A stretch of 64,000 nt of DNA from Melanocharis versteri. Lineage: Eukaryota > Chordata > Aves > Passeriformes > Melanocharitidae. Shown here one piece after another: positions 1 to 12,600 of this stretch (positions are counted from its first letter, which is position 1; each line of letters starts with the position of its first letter). The stretch spans positions 1,581,907 to 1,645,906 of the forward strand of contig VZTG01008545.1 in the NCBI GenBank assembly GCA_013397845.1. The letters are read 5' to 3'. Below the pieces are notes generated by a model. That model was not told where the DNA came from. It worked only from the letters and a program-made list of their open reading frames with translations, and ran no database searches. Made by a program: the position numbers and the translations under genes.

Positions 1-626
1 GGAAGCCTGAAAATGAGACATATGGTGTTCAACAAGATGAAATTTCACTTCTGCAGGCTTTTTTATTTTTTTAACATTCACTGCATCTCTCCATGGTTGT
101 TACCAAGCAGTTACTTTAACAGCTAGACTGCAAGAGCTTCACTAACTCCTTTTGGAAAGAACAAAAACCACAACAAAAAAGGAGCTCATAGTAGAGTCAC
201 CTAGCAGGCATGTAAAAACCTTTTAAGAGGGTAATCAGAAGTGGAAGAAAAGGAAGAAATAAACTGCAAAAAACCAAGTAGTGTTTATATAAGTTCAAAC
301 AGTATGTATTTTATGAAAAGTTTATTAGATGTATGACTCTTTTCAGCAAATACTTATCTGAATTTCAGCTTTTAAAAAATACAATTCGAAAGGTATCATA
401 AACATGATGCTCATATTCTTTCAGGGATTGATGAAGCATATAGGAAAGAATAAGACTGAAAATCAAGCCTCAAAATTACCTTTTATACTGGTGTAGCTGT
501 GATGGAAAAAAGACTACAGCTTTATGGTACATTTTAACACAACACAGAAAGGACTGGCATGTTGGTGTCTATCACAAGTTTCTTAAGAGGAATGAAAATT
601 GGAGATTTAAAAAAAAAAGTACTTAC
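1..626. other. SEC24A intron sequence at the left edge
   Basis: This AT-rich sequence lies beyond the last SEC24A exon in the window. I looked on the minus strand for the expected next trunk-domain exon and did not find it. No repeat family was recognised. Confidence 0.6.
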
Positions 627-739
627 GAGTCAAGATTGTCTAACAAGGTCTGGCAGACTGTATTCAAGTATCCTGTCTCTATTGCATTGTGAGAGACATC
701 AAACACAAAGAGGTACACAGGCGGCTGAGGTGGACGCAG
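627..739 (-). CDS. SEC24A: SEC24A exon: start of Sec24 trunk domain
   Basis: This 113-nt exon has acceptor GCTCAG and donor GTAAGT. It encodes LRPPQPPVYLFVFDVSHNA, then IETGYLNTVCQTLLDNLD. This is the first strand and helix of the von Willebrand-like trunk fold that contacts SEC23. Nothing to its left (1-626) reads as the next exon (LPGNTRTKIGF in human), so that exon is outside the window. Confidence 0.94.
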
Positions 740-3700
740 CTGAGCAAACAAAAGATTACCTTTAATTTTCAAATAGCATTTTTTAGACTGGGTTTATTCA
801 TTCCATTGTAAGTTTAAACTGTTAAAACAGCATGCAGATGATAGCTAAAATTTCTGAATGCATTTGCCTCTTATTTGGTAATACCAGAATTCTAGTTTTC
901 TTCCGAGGATACCTACATATTCTAAATACAGAACAATTTTGACATCATATATGTTTAGAAGTGAACTCTCTGAAGTTTTCCCCATGAGCTCTCAGACACA
1001 CTCTTTAAGGCAACAACTGTTCTACTGAACTGGAAAGCATCCTCTGAAACAAAGCTTTCTCTGACTTCCCTCTGAAAATAAAACAAAGGGAGAGAATAAG
1101 TAAAAGTAAATAAAGCCTTACCATGTATTCAGATGGAGCCATAAACTCAATAGTAGCATTCTGGACTTCAGGTCTTTTATGAGGTTCTCCATAAACTCTT
1201 GTCACAGGATTATACAGGAATTCTTCAGGAACTATGCAGATAAGTTTATATATTAGTATTTCACACTAGTATTGGCTATGCTGCATTTTAAAACAAATGT
1301 ATCAACTCTTTTGTGGCTGTTGGACAACACATGGAGAACTACACTAGGCAGTGTAGTTCATTTACACTTGTCACCTGCAAGTGACAATCTCAATGGCCAA
1401 GGTGGGAAAGGTTAATTGCAACACTTTAAAGCACATTTAAAACTCACCATCATTCACTCTGTAGCACAAATTGCATTTCCATCTCCTTTGGTCTAGGAAG
1501 CTGACAAAAGGGTTAATGTACGTCCGGCAGGAACGGCATCTCACAATAATACTGGAAGTGACCACTGGCAATTGCTGGAAAAGAAAAGCTTCCTGTTTTA
1601 AAGCATCCTCACACTGCAGCTGTTCATCTGTGGTAACACCACCACCTACACTGTGCTGGCTAGTGAGGCAAAGCATCCTTGTTAAAAGGAGTACTTCTGC
1701 ATCCTCACAGCATCCCTGCAATTCCTTAATACGACAGGTAGGAACTGAGCTCTAACGTGTTTGACTGTGCAGATTCCCTTTCCAAGCCTCTAAATTCTTG
1801 AATTTTACACTGATGGCTTAAGATCAAGTCCTGCACCCAATACAGATCAAAAAGCAGGCGGAGAAAAAAAGCTCACATCTTTTAAAAATCAATAAAACTG
1901 AGAAAAAAACCAATGTTTAAGAGAGAGACTGCTAAATTCAAAGTCTCCTGGCTATCTCATGACATCCAAATCCCTTCAACTTTGTCAAGTCTTGAGTTTA
2001 GAATTAGTACTAGGTTTGAAAGGAATAACTACAACTGATGCGTGACAACCTGGAATTTAGGTGTTGCCTTCTATCACAGTCCAAATTCTATGCTGCCTAT
2101 AAGCTTCTGGTTTTTTTTGAGGTTTGGGAGGGTTTCTTTTTTATTAAGAAGTGAGACCTGAAGGTTTAAAAATAGTAGGGAGAAATAATTCAGAAAAATT
2201 ACAGTGATCTGTATGGAACAAGGAAATGTCAGTTACTATAGTAGTTCTTCTGGGCCAAGATACCTGCCCTTGTTTTATAATTCATTGTCCATTGTGTGGA
2301 GTCTAGTAAAGGCATAGTTGATATTTCAGCATGTAAAGTTTTGAATATTTCTCATACCGATAAGTCTTTGAAAGGATGAAGCAGGAGCCCCAAAGGAAGT
2401 TTGGCTTTATTCAATAAGGCCTGAGTTTGAGGAATGTTAGTCAAGGTACAGCGGAACAACCTACATAGAGGACAAAGGGTTATTTTCAGAGGCTTTCAAA
2501 TAAATTATGATTTCAGTAGTACAGTATATTTTTCTAGAGCTGTTGATGGTGAATTTCCATTTCCAGATAAAAAACCTTCTCAATCTCTGTCAAATAATTT
2601 TTTTTCTGTGTGAGCTTGACCCACAGTACATACTTTGAGTTCTTATTTTATACAAATGCTCTTTACACAGAACTGAGTGTCATTTTAGTCATTCAAGTCA
2701 AAGTTAAGCCTAACAATATTCAAAGTTGCACCAAATCTTCATATACTAAATGTTATTTTGGAATAAACCAGAACCAGTGAAGTTTAAAAAGTGGTTTTAA
2801 AAACTTAGTAACTATAAACAATCCCACAATCATTTTCTGAGTCTAGAGCACTCAGCAGCTTCCACAAAGTGCAGATGTATGTGGCAGTTTTGCAAATCTT
2901 GTCCAGCTTGTTTGCATGAACGTCACAAAGGCACTATTATTTCCTTTACCTACCATAAAAATATTTGCAAAGCAGGAGTCCCTGGCTATACACAGTTTGG
3001 TTGGTGTCCTCAGAGAGAATAATTGATTAACCAACTGCCAGTCACTTGTTTGTCATTTACTCCATTGTTTTAAATGGTTACTTTCAATACAGAGGTCGCC
3101 CATGTTTCTTCATGCACAATCTTTTTGGTGTACCTCACCTGGCTGAATTAACTCCTATTTTATATCTTCTCATCCATACTCACTGCCAGCCACAAAAGTT
3201 TTGTACTGTACCTATCCATAGTTGTCTTGTAAGCTAATTTTTGCTCATACTTTCTACAAAGATGATTTTCCCCTCTTCAAAGTTAAACCCACTTACTGCC
3301 TTTATGTTAATACAGTGAAGCCCATTTTCAATATTTTCTACTCATAAAAGTAAGAAAATATTTTGCTAAGTTATGTTTATAAGCAGGAATTTATACTTCT
3401 ATCTATTTTGATGAATTATAGCAAATGCATAATCTTACTCAGGATTGCAATTGAGCTTCTGGATGTCTTCATGCAAGTTGGGGACAGGAGCCTTCAAGAG
3501 GGTGGTAGGAAGAATATTTCTTTCTTGAAGAAGATTTACAGGTCTTAACCCTTCCTGATGTAGACTCAGGCCACCCATTGATGCAGTTAAGTGATTAGTG
3601 CCCAGGGCAGGCTAGAATCAAATAAAATTTCAAAAATTAGCACCAATTCTTTAGATGAATCCCACAGTCCATTTAAAACCACATATATATCCCTTTCAGT

Positions 3701-6700
3701 TTGTTTTGCTCATGTAGTAACTGCCATTGTATCAATATATTTAGAAATACTGGTTGTCACATGAACTTGACTCATGCATGTAACAAAGTAGAGGAAAAAA
3801 CAGCCTAAATCGGCTATAAAGCTCTTGAAATACAGAGGCTCAGCTGGTTAAAGTGTTGGTCAGTTCACTTGGAAAGTTCGGGGGAAAAAACCCCAAATAC
3901 TTCAGCTAACAATAACAACGCCAGGGAAGAGAAACATGCCAAAAGCAGCTGAAAGTTTCAAAAGAAACATCCTGAACAGATTTGAGGGTGGAACACTTCA
4001 CAGAGAGCTGGCACACAGCTTTTCCAAACTGGTACCAAGGCACAGGCAAAAGCATTAATTCTGGGCTACGTCTGTCCTCTTGAACAAATGGTGCCCAATC
4101 AGGGAACAAAGAAGCAGCATCCTAGAGATGCACAACACACACCAACCATCACTTTCCTTCACCCACACCCCTCCACCAGAGGCAGTACTGAGAGAAAAAC
4201 AAGACAGTCTTTACCTGGTGGAAATGTTTTGATCCATCTGGATATTGCAAAGCAGATGCATTCATTCCTGGTGCTCCAGGTAGAGAAGTATGTTGGTAGC
4301 CTGGAGGTAAGGCAGGGTAAGAATACCCAACACTTCTATTCATCTTAAGATTCGGGGCTGCAGGAGAATGATGTGGAGTTGCTGGAAGCAGAGTAGACAG
4401 ATACTTAATTGCTGAAGAACTGTATCTTACTTGAGGCATTAGTCCAACAGGAGAGCTGCCTGTTTACTTTCTAAGCGTAAAAAATACAGCTGCTGTTAGC
4501 TTTGCAAAGGGCCCTCACCCACTTTAAATATTACAGGCAAAGACATGCTAATTGTCAATGCTTCAAATTTCGCATTTAGCTTCAAGACAGGCACTGAACC
4601 AAGTACATATGGTTGTACGCAAATGCTCAAACTTCTATCTTTCCCAGACTCTTAAAAGTTCCAGAATAATAACAACCATTTTTACTCCCAAAGCCTTACC
4701 CATGAGGCCACCACCTTCAATTGCATCGTAGCTGTTTTGCACTACAGATCCATCACTGGCAGCAGATCTGGCATCACCTTTTAAGAAAAACAGCCACAGG
4801 ATAAATTTGCACAAGTTACAAATTAGTTTTAATGAGGTAACTGTAAAAAAAATCCTACTTGCTGGATGAATATTAAGATAAGCATAGTTTGAACCTACTT
4901 TGTTTTTGACCCAGGATGAAACTGAATTAAATATACATCTTGGCCTCTTTCTCACACACACGCCCCCTGCAGATGTGACCTCAACAAAGGACATTCGTAA
5001 AACATCACAATCTTTTTTTTTTTAAGGAAAACAGAAGTCCCTACACTTGTGGTTGAATAATCTTTTACGAATCCTTTAGATGAGGGATTTGCCACAGCTT
5101 CCAAGCCGACATGCAGTAAAGGGTCAGGGACACTCCCTCCTCAGCAGAGGAAGTCTCTTTAGGCTAGCTGCAGTTTTCCAAGTACCCTGTAGCTTAGAGT
5201 TCCCTGAAGAACTTTTTCCACTGATAATTCACAGAAACACCAAATTCCCTACACTTACACACTTAGTCCTCTGCTGCTCACCAAACAGCAACAGCTCTGA
5301 CCTAGTCAAATACCAGTCAAGATAGAAATTCAACCTAAGATAGGAAAAACCTTGAAACTCAGAGAGTGCTGCCAAAGGACAGTTTTTGGTAAGCCAACCA
5401 TGTCTAAATATACTAACACAACTATATATTGCTAAGGAGAAGTAGGTACTCTATTTTTATCACCATTTTTTATTAAAATCTTCAAAGATGACCCAATAAA
5501 AGGAACTTACATTACACACTGAATCTTGCTAGCAGCAGTCAACCTGCTTCATAGACTAAACGTTTTTATCTCTCCAGGGCTCTGAAAATGTTTCTCTTCA
5601 TTATGAAGAAAATATTTTCTAAGCAAAAGCTGTTTCTAATGCATTTAATACATTCCAAACTAAGCTAAATCTGAATATACTATTCTTATACTCACACAGC
5701 TACCACACATAAGAAACTGTCAATCTGAACACACAAGGAACCAACAGCTTTGGCAGAACCATGTATGTAAAAACAAAGCTGCTGACTCGCACGTGGCCCC
5801 ATCTAGCATGGGCACTAAATGCCAAACAACTGGAGTCTGTCTGATACAGAGCCCTGAGGAGTTCTTAAACAATGGCGTATTTGTGCAGGGCCCACAGGAG
5901 ACACAAAGTCAGGTATCTGTCTTTAACAGCTGACACTTCACAGCTTTTAGTAACTTCCTTCAGAAAACTAACAAACGCAAGATGTGTGATTCAGTGATTT
6001 TACACAGAGAAGAATAAGGTACAGCTATATAAACAGCAAGGAATTGCAAGGCCCACATTTCATCTCTCCCTGTAGAATGAACAATACAGGGAGTCATACA
6101 TGGATTTCTGTCCTCACAGCAGCCAGGGATCACCTTATAACACAAGAAAAAAAGCAATGCCAACTACAGGAGACATGACCATGTAAAACAGCACTTGGAA
6201 ATCTATTTTCAACTGTTAATTTCTTAAATTTTATTAACATCTGTTTCCAAGAATTTTTCTTCTTTCCAAGTCCTTACCTGTACTTTTCAGATTAAATTAT
6301 TAGCTGTATTGGTATCAATTTTACAATTTGAGTCTCTAACACAACAGTGTGCTTGACTTTAAAGGTTGCATATTACAGCAAGTGGCCATGTTTGAATTCA
6401 ACATAAAGAGCAAATTGTTTCTTACCTTCTTGGTTTGCAGCTGATTTTAGCAGAGACTGTGCACTAGGTGGTCCTGCTATCGCAGTTGGTGGCCTCGGTG
6501 GACCACCAACTGGTGGAGGTCCTAAGGGTGGCCTTGGAGGGTGGAGTGGAGTTAAAGGCTGAGTCACTGGTGGAGGTGCAGACCCTATAAAGAGATTAAC
6601 TTTTAGGAGGAGTTTAACCCAGCGGAAAAAAAGTCACAAAAGTTTTGTTACAAAACCACACAGATTGAATTCTAAATATTCCTGTTATTCAGAAGATGAA

Positions 6701-8514
6701 CCGCATGAGATACATAAATCCTAACGTGGGTAGAGGGTCTCAACTTCACATTGTTTCTGTCATGCTTTTCTCATTCTGGGTTCCTGTAGCTACTGATCTC
6801 TTTCAGCTTTTTGTTGCTATTGTTGGCAAGAATTTCAAGATGAACAGAAAACATCCCAACTCTATAACTAAGTCTGGAGTAATCACCAAACAAGCTTAAT
6901 TAATTTTAAAAGTGATCATTGTTATACAAAAAAATACCAAGGAAACGGCTCAGGAGGATTGAATGGATATAAAAAATTACTTATTCCAAACACTTGCTCT
7001 CATTTCATATGCCACTTTCCAAAATTTCTCTGCATTTTCCTCACTAATTCCTAAGTACTAACTGTTTATTCCAATTAAGTGCCAGAAATAGTTTCATAAA
7101 TTCTGTGAGTTTAAGACATTTTGAACAGCATAAGAAAATTAGGCAGGCATATAACAAAAAAACTAGCATCAATAAAAATCTCTAATGAGGCTAAAAGCAC
7201 TTCACAAGAAAAATTATTTGCTTTTACATGGAAAATATTTCTGTACCTAAGTCCTCTCTGCATGCTTAGTCAGAAAAAAATTCTAACAACAGACAACAGT
7301 TTGGCAAAGAGAAACTTGAGTATTAACTGTGTTTCCATAATAATCACAAGTTGCACAATAGAGCTATTTTGCGTTAGAAAAGCTTTCACCACTGCATATA
7401 CCAGGAGTAAAGCAGCAGGAGCAAAGTCTCCTACTTTTAGAGTACTTTCTGAAGACTGACAATTATCATTAAATGTAAAAATTACAAGTTTGGGGGAAGG
7501 AAGCTTTCCACTGAACTGACTTCTATTTCAACAGCATAGAATGTTTTGCAGTTTTCTCTCCAGGCTGTGCTCCAGCTATTTGCATCAACCTGACAGGCTG
7601 TTCAGAAAACTACTTGAATCAAGTGGTTATTGACCATGCTCACTAAATAGAACTAGCTTTCAGTGGTGAAGTCCTGGACTGAAACATGCTAATGCTCCAA
7701 CAGCCACCCCAGGAAATGGTGAAAGTCACAGAAACAGCATCACCCACACACAGCATCCCAAAACAGTGGGACACCATTCAAGAGTTACCTGCTCCGGCCA
7801 GCTGCAACACCCAACCTGGGCACAGAACTTTCATTTCTAACCCAAAGAAAGCATCCATGTATTTCTCATGGGTGTATCTGCTTTGACAATCTTCCACAAG
7901 CAAAACGTCACTGCAGAGTCAATTCTATACTAATTATTTTAAAAGATCATTGAAAAATGGACATTGGTAAAATATCAAAAAGTTCTGGTTACCTGGCTTC
8001 ATGTAGCTGTTCTGCAGCGGAGGACCCCCCGGAGAAGCAGCATATTGATAACTCCCTGGAGGATTTGTACTTCCTGATAACGACGATGGTGGCTGAGCTG
8101 ACCCTGTCCCAGGCACATGAGCCAAATGGCTTGTTTGAGCCCCAAGTGGCTGACTCACAGGAGTCTGGCTGTACTGCCAGTTTGAAAGCACCGGTGGGCT
8201 GGCTCCAGGAGGAAAGCTCCCAGCAGATGATACAGCAGCTGAGCTCTGTAATGCAGGCGGCAGCACTTGTGGAACAGGACCTGGCTGTTGTACTGGTGAC
8301 CCAGAGAAAGCTGCCACTGGTGGTCTATTGAGAGTCTGGCCAGGTCCTTGGTAGTTGTTTAATTGAGAAACATTCTGAGAGCCACTATAACTATACTGTC
8401 CAGAAGGCTGATGTGGAGGAACCTTTGCCGGCGTCTGATGGGAGTATGGCCCTGGAACCGCAGGGCTGTATCCCTGGCCATCTGAGGAATGCATCAGCTG
8501 ATTTTGAACAGGGC
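627..8514 (-). CDS. SEC24A: SEC24A, COPII coat cargo-adaptor subunit (partial; nine internal exons)
   Basis: SEC24A pairs with SEC23 in the inner COPII coat at ER exit sites and binds export signals on cargo. Nine minus-strand exons join in one open frame of 1,552 nt (about 517 codons): 8514-7993, 6584-6426, 4777-4700, 4381-4215, 3611-3439, 2460-2358, 1574-1448, 1231-1122 and 739-627. All have AG acceptors and GT donors, and every junction keeps phase. The translation starts with a Pro/Gln/Ser-rich tail, then a proline block, then the SVGYSYPALPPGYQ segment, the CRSC...CNLC zinc finger, and the start of the trunk fold (PVYLFVFDVSHNA). The tail resembles SEC24A rather than SEC24B, and the position beside SAR1B fits SEC24A. 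The rest of the trunk and the beta, helical and gelsolin-like parts lie beyond the left edge. The first exon is not identified. Exons 6584-6426 (159 nt) and 4777-4700 (78 nt) are multiples of three and could be skipped in frame. Confidence 0.95.
1122..1231 (-). CDS. SEC24A: SEC24A exon: link from zinc finger to trunk domain
   Basis: This 110-nt exon has acceptor TGCATAG and donor GTAAGG. It encodes VPEEFLYNPVTRVYGEPHKR and PEVQNATIEFMAPSEYM, highly conserved in vertebrate SEC24A. Confidence 0.95.
1448..1574 (-). CDS. SEC24A: SEC24A exon: Sec23/Sec24 zinc finger
   Basis: This 127-nt exon has acceptor TTTCCAG and donor GTGAGT. It contains both halves of the four-cysteine zinc finger: VRCRSCRTYINPF, then WKCNLCYRVND. 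All four zinc ligands are present, as expected for a functional coat subunit. Confidence 0.96.
2358..2460 (-). CDS. SEC24A: SEC24A exon: LFRCTLTNIPQTQALLNKAKLPLG
   Basis: This 103-nt exon has acceptor TATGTAG and donor GTATGA. It encodes RCTLTNIPQTQALLNKAKLP followed by LGLLLHPFKDLS, almost identical to human SEC24A. This is the first strand leading into the beta-barrel and zinc-finger core. Confidence 0.94.
3439..3611 (-). CDS. SEC24A: SEC24A exon: NLLQERN / LHEDIQKLNCNPE segment
   Basis: This 173-nt exon has acceptor ATTCTAG and donor GTAAGA. It encodes LGTNHLTASMGGLSL, GLRPVNLLQERNILP and VPNLHEDIQKLNCNP, all collinear with human SEC24A. It marks the change from the disordered tail to the conserved coat core. 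It is not visible as one long ATG-started frame because it has no suitable methionine. Confidence 0.93.
4215..4381 (-). CDS. SEC24A: SEC24A exon: RSVGYSYPALPPGYQ segment
   Basis: This 167-nt exon has acceptor CTTCCAG and donor GTAAAG. It encodes ATPHHSPAAPNLKMNRSVGY and then SYPALPPGYQ, with the same order as human SEC24A. It ends in phase 0 after HFHQ. Confidence 0.93.
4700..4777 (-). CDS. SEC24A: SEC24A exon: SYDAIEGGGL segment
   Basis: This 78-nt exon has acceptor TTAAAAG and donor GTAAGG. It encodes SVVQNSYDAIEGGGLMG, clearly related to human SMVVHSSYDEIEGGGLL. It is also symmetric in phase, so it could be an in-frame cassette exon. Confidence 0.92.
6426..6584 (-). CDS. SEC24A: SEC24A exon: proline block
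   Basis: This 159-nt exon has acceptor TTATAG and donor GTAAGA. It encodes a run of proline clusters (PPVTQPLTPLHPPRPPLGPP) and ends in SAANQEG, matching the human SAVNQEG segment. Entry and exit phases are equal, so skipping it would preserve the frame. Confidence 0.93.
7993..8514 (-). CDS. SEC24A: SEC24A exon: N-terminal Pro/Gln/Ser-rich tail
   Basis: This 522-nt exon has acceptor TTGCAG (8520-8515) and donor GTAACC (from 7992). It enters with the last two bases of a Gly codon, giving GPVQNQL, which parallels human GPVQNALL, and it ends mid-codon after KP. It encodes a low-complexity tail that includes the conserved GPGQTLNRPPVA. An in-frame ATG at 8494-8492 (MHSSDGQG) could be a start only if the upstream exon is non-coding. 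The conserved GPVQN before it argues that coding begins further upstream. Confidence 0.93.
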
Positions 8515-11500
8515 CTGCAAGGAAAAAAAACTACACTCCTTAGGAAGTCAGTGTTGTGTATCACTTCTGAAAATAAAAGATGTTCCTGTGAATGCCTTTC
8601 CTTAGCATTTTATTAGCCTCCAAGCCCTTTTTAATTTAAACCATTAGGTGTGACAGAAGTACTACTGCAAGGGACATGAATTTGGCAGTATTTTGCTATC
8701 AACACTTAGATCTTTGTTTTGTTTTATGGTAACCTTGCAACCACTAAGCACTCCAGTACCATCCATGCTCCTGGACTGAAACTCACACAGGATCCCATTC
8801 CAGTCTTCAGAAACCCCCAAAAGCAAGCTGCCCACAGAGGAGCACTGTCTCACACCGCTGGCAGTAGCACACATGAGCAGACTGAAAGCAGAAGATCCAT
8901 TGCGTAAGAACTACGTTTCACACGACAGCTGACACCAACCTACACGTCAGCTTACCACAACAACACCGCCAGCCAAGTGCCAGCATAGGTCACCACGCTA
9001 CTTCTCAAGTGACAGAGTTAATCTATGAAAGTTTCTGCAGTTAATTTCATTAAGAGAACTATTCATATACATACTGCTCATGTGAGTGGCCAACTGGTCA
9101 CCAACACAGAACGAAGGGTAAGTCTATCATTAAATAATTCACCAGTCAGGAAAATAAAACTTGACAGGTTAATGATGCTCTTTCTGCATTTGTTGGTTGG
9201 TATATGTGAACTAAGTTTTACTCATTTGAAGAAAAAAAATTGAAAAAAACGTTAATAACTTTCCAAACAGTAAACAACACTGGCAAGAACATCACCAGAT
9301 TCCTGCTTTACAGAGAAACAGATTGACAGAATCCCATGGGATTTCCAGTGCAATAAGAGCTCCATCAAGAAAGGTGCTACTACAGGTTGTTCATACCATT
9401 GCCATGAAATAGACATCCTGAAGACAGACTATCAATTTTCAAGTGAAATGCTTCTGAGCAGAACATACTAGATACTGCAGGCCAGAGCAAGTTATAACTC
9501 CTTCACAATTACCAAAACACTTTCCAGTGTTGTATTATTCAGTTCAGCCAGTCACATTGTGGCTCTCCTCATCCCCTAAAAACACAGCATAGATACTGGA
9601 GACATTTCACACACACAGTTAAACATTAAAAAAAAGATGGCTGGTTTCCTATTAAAACGTAATAGCTAAATTCTGAAAGGCCAGCAAGTTCACATTTCCA
9701 AGTTTAAGTAACTCACACATTTCTGACAATAAATTAAGCTAAATGCAGAATACATTGAAATTCTTAGTTAGAACAAACACTGCACTGATCATTCAGTTCC
9801 TCATTCCCTAGAAAACCTTAGGCTCTGGGTCACACACAGCTGTTAATTCACTGAATATTGCACAGGTCCATGTAACTACCACAGTGCCAGTGATCTCATC
9901 CTCACTGCCTCTTATTTGTACGTAAGAGGTACACACCATATTATTCTCCAACCATTAATTTCAACATGCAATTTATGATTCAGTTAGGAAATCCAGTTAT
10001 ACCTACTGTCCTTACAATGCTGCTCATAAATACTTGCAATTAATAATTCTCTAAAATCAAGGGTGTTTAAAGAAAAAGCTCACAAAGACGAAAATGCTTA
10101 TGGTTATGAGTAACCTTCAAAAACTTCCCTGCAGCATATCAGATGGGTTTCCAACAACTGATCTACAAAGCCCATCGGTAATTAAACTTGCTAACTTCAA
10201 AAATTATGAATTCTTATCAAACCTTCTGACTGCATCTGGACAAACACTGATATAAAATATCATCACTATAAACTGTAGGAAGAATACAGAATAAATACAA
10301 AATAATTTAATAACTTGATTTTTCACCTTAGGGCATGACTCTCTATCCCAGGCAGAAATCAGAGTACTCAGATTGCTCTCTTATGCACTGTTTTCCCTGC
10401 TTGAGGATATAACAGTGGAAGAGAGGTGATATCAAAAACTGACCTACTTGGTATTTTCTATGGCACCTTATGCAAAAATAAAAATCAAATTCATCACAGA
10501 ACAATGTTCCAATTTCAATTTTTATTTTTAAAGTCAGAAGCACAGTAAAAAGTCTTGACACCCTCATATAATAGCTCATGTTTCCATGACAAGTCTGCAC
10601 AAAGCTGCCAAAAAAGCTATAGAAATAGCACTAAGGGACAAAACCCCTTTACAAAGCATTTCACAGTGCACAAAAACTTTTCAGGACTTGCTGTTTAGTT
10701 GCTGCCAGATACCCATCTTGACCTGACCTCTTTAATGAGACCCATGAAAGAATATCTAGGCTGTCCAGCTTTCCCCGAATGCTGCTGGTTTTCTGTGAAG
10801 CCAAAAAACAAAAAATGAATTCTGTGTGGATTGAAGAGCTACTTCACCTGCACAGCAGCAAAACAGCCAACACTCAGAGACCATAGAAATGAATTAGTAG
10901 TGGAAGAAAGGCCACCTATTTAACAGCAAAAGTCTCCTCTACAGCAACACAAGGCCATTTAATGTTTCTAAGAGATCAGGAATAGCACCAGAATATATAT
11001 GAAGGTTGCTTGATGGTTTTGTAAAATGGTCAAGTACTAATGTGGACGGCCAGGATCCAAGTTATATTTTCCACCACACAGAATTTCACTGTCCCCTACT
11101 CCAAGCCCGTTACTCAGCACATCACTTTTGCCAGCCACAAGCTCTCCAAGCTCCAGGGAGATGGAAAGATAAAGTCTCTGAAAAGTTACATCCCAAGAGA
11201 TGCCATGGAATCAGTCACCACCAGTGTCCACTTCAGCTGACTCTGACCCACTGGATTCCAAACCCAACAGCTCCTAAAGCACCTCATGACATCAAAGTAC
11301 CATGTTAAGGCATCACATGAGAAGAGAGAAACGGTTCTAAAAGAACTGTTTCTCTTTCTTGTTTGCACTTCAGATCTATCAACTGGAAAGCAAATTAGAC
11401 ACCTGCAATTCAATGAGTACAGAATACTGGTCCTATTAAAAGACAAAGAGAAACGAAGGAGAGGAAGGTTGTTGCTAAGCAACCCAATGCTCTGTGCTAA

Positions 11501-12600
11501 ACAATTTCCCGGGCAGCACACGGTGCTGCTGTGACAATTCACTGGCTTAGTGGACACACAGGCTCAGAGAGTTACCTGCAAACACTTCAGCAAGCAACAA
11601 GTTGTGAGGAAGGGCTGACAGCTGTAGAACAATTTATCATCCTGCTGACAGCTTTCTTTCCTCACAGACCACTGTAAGCACCACTACAGCACTCAGTACC
11701 CCCAAAACTGTTTTATAAAGCTTTGGTGTTAGTATACAGGTTAAGGATCACAGCACCTTCTCAACATATATTTTAAAAAATGTTATGAGCAGTCCAAGCT
11801 TGAACAATTTCATTTATTTCAAAGGCCAGCAACCCAAACCTTATCTCTAACATACCGTAACAACTGTTTAATTTTTTTACCTAGTATTTGCATAACTCTA
11901 CATTTCAGTTCTTTATTTTTCATACACCTGACAGCTGAGTAGCCTGAAATTCCTCTTTCTCGACTGCCTCTCCATAACTTCCATTATGCGCTTAATCTGA
12001 CACTAGGGAAATCAGCAACCATAAAGCAATGCCAGTCTGTAAATCATCCCACTCAGTCACTCCATTAGCTAATATTCTCTTTGTACAGTCTCTGCTCAGA
12101 CCATAAGCTCCCCAGAACAGAGCCTCTCTCTCCACATCATATTCATACTCTTCTCACTGTCTTGATCCTAGAAGCAACTACACAGTTAATTGCAAATTGT
12201 CATTTTGCTGATGACTTTGAAGAAAAGCGATATACACACTGTGCAGGAGAAGGAGGAAGAAAAATCAAAAGATCTCATTATAACTGAACTGCTTATGATG
12301 CAGCACAGCTACTGAAACACACAAGTGTATAATTAAGGAAGCAAGTGCAGAGGATGTGTATGTGAAATCAGGAGACACTTCCATCAGCACAGATTTGCAC
12401 ACATGCAACAAAAACAGACACAGAGACACGGCTGGCCTTGAATTTCTTAGTCCTGTATTAAAACGCTGGCTAGTAAGTTCAGTTTCATCTTCAATATCTC
12501 GTTTTAAAGAGATACATCTCGAGGTGAAGAAAGTAATCAAGACCTTCCCAGTTTGCAGCACACAGAACCAGATAATGTCGGCTTTACGAGAATGACAAGA
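8515..12600. other. Probable first intron of SEC24A; no gene seen
   Basis: This AT-rich sequence lies between the first recognised SEC24A exon and the CpG island. Short frames here are chance. I saw no CR1 fragment and no exon with homology to the SEC24A N-terminus. Confidence 0.55.

Noticed and set aside
6560..8156. TGASTCA motifs inside SEC24A exons
   Set aside because: They fall in coding sequence and occur at about background density, so they were not counted as regulatory.
7957..8331. 124-codon plus-strand frame
   Set aside because: It is the antisense of the large SEC24A tail exon.
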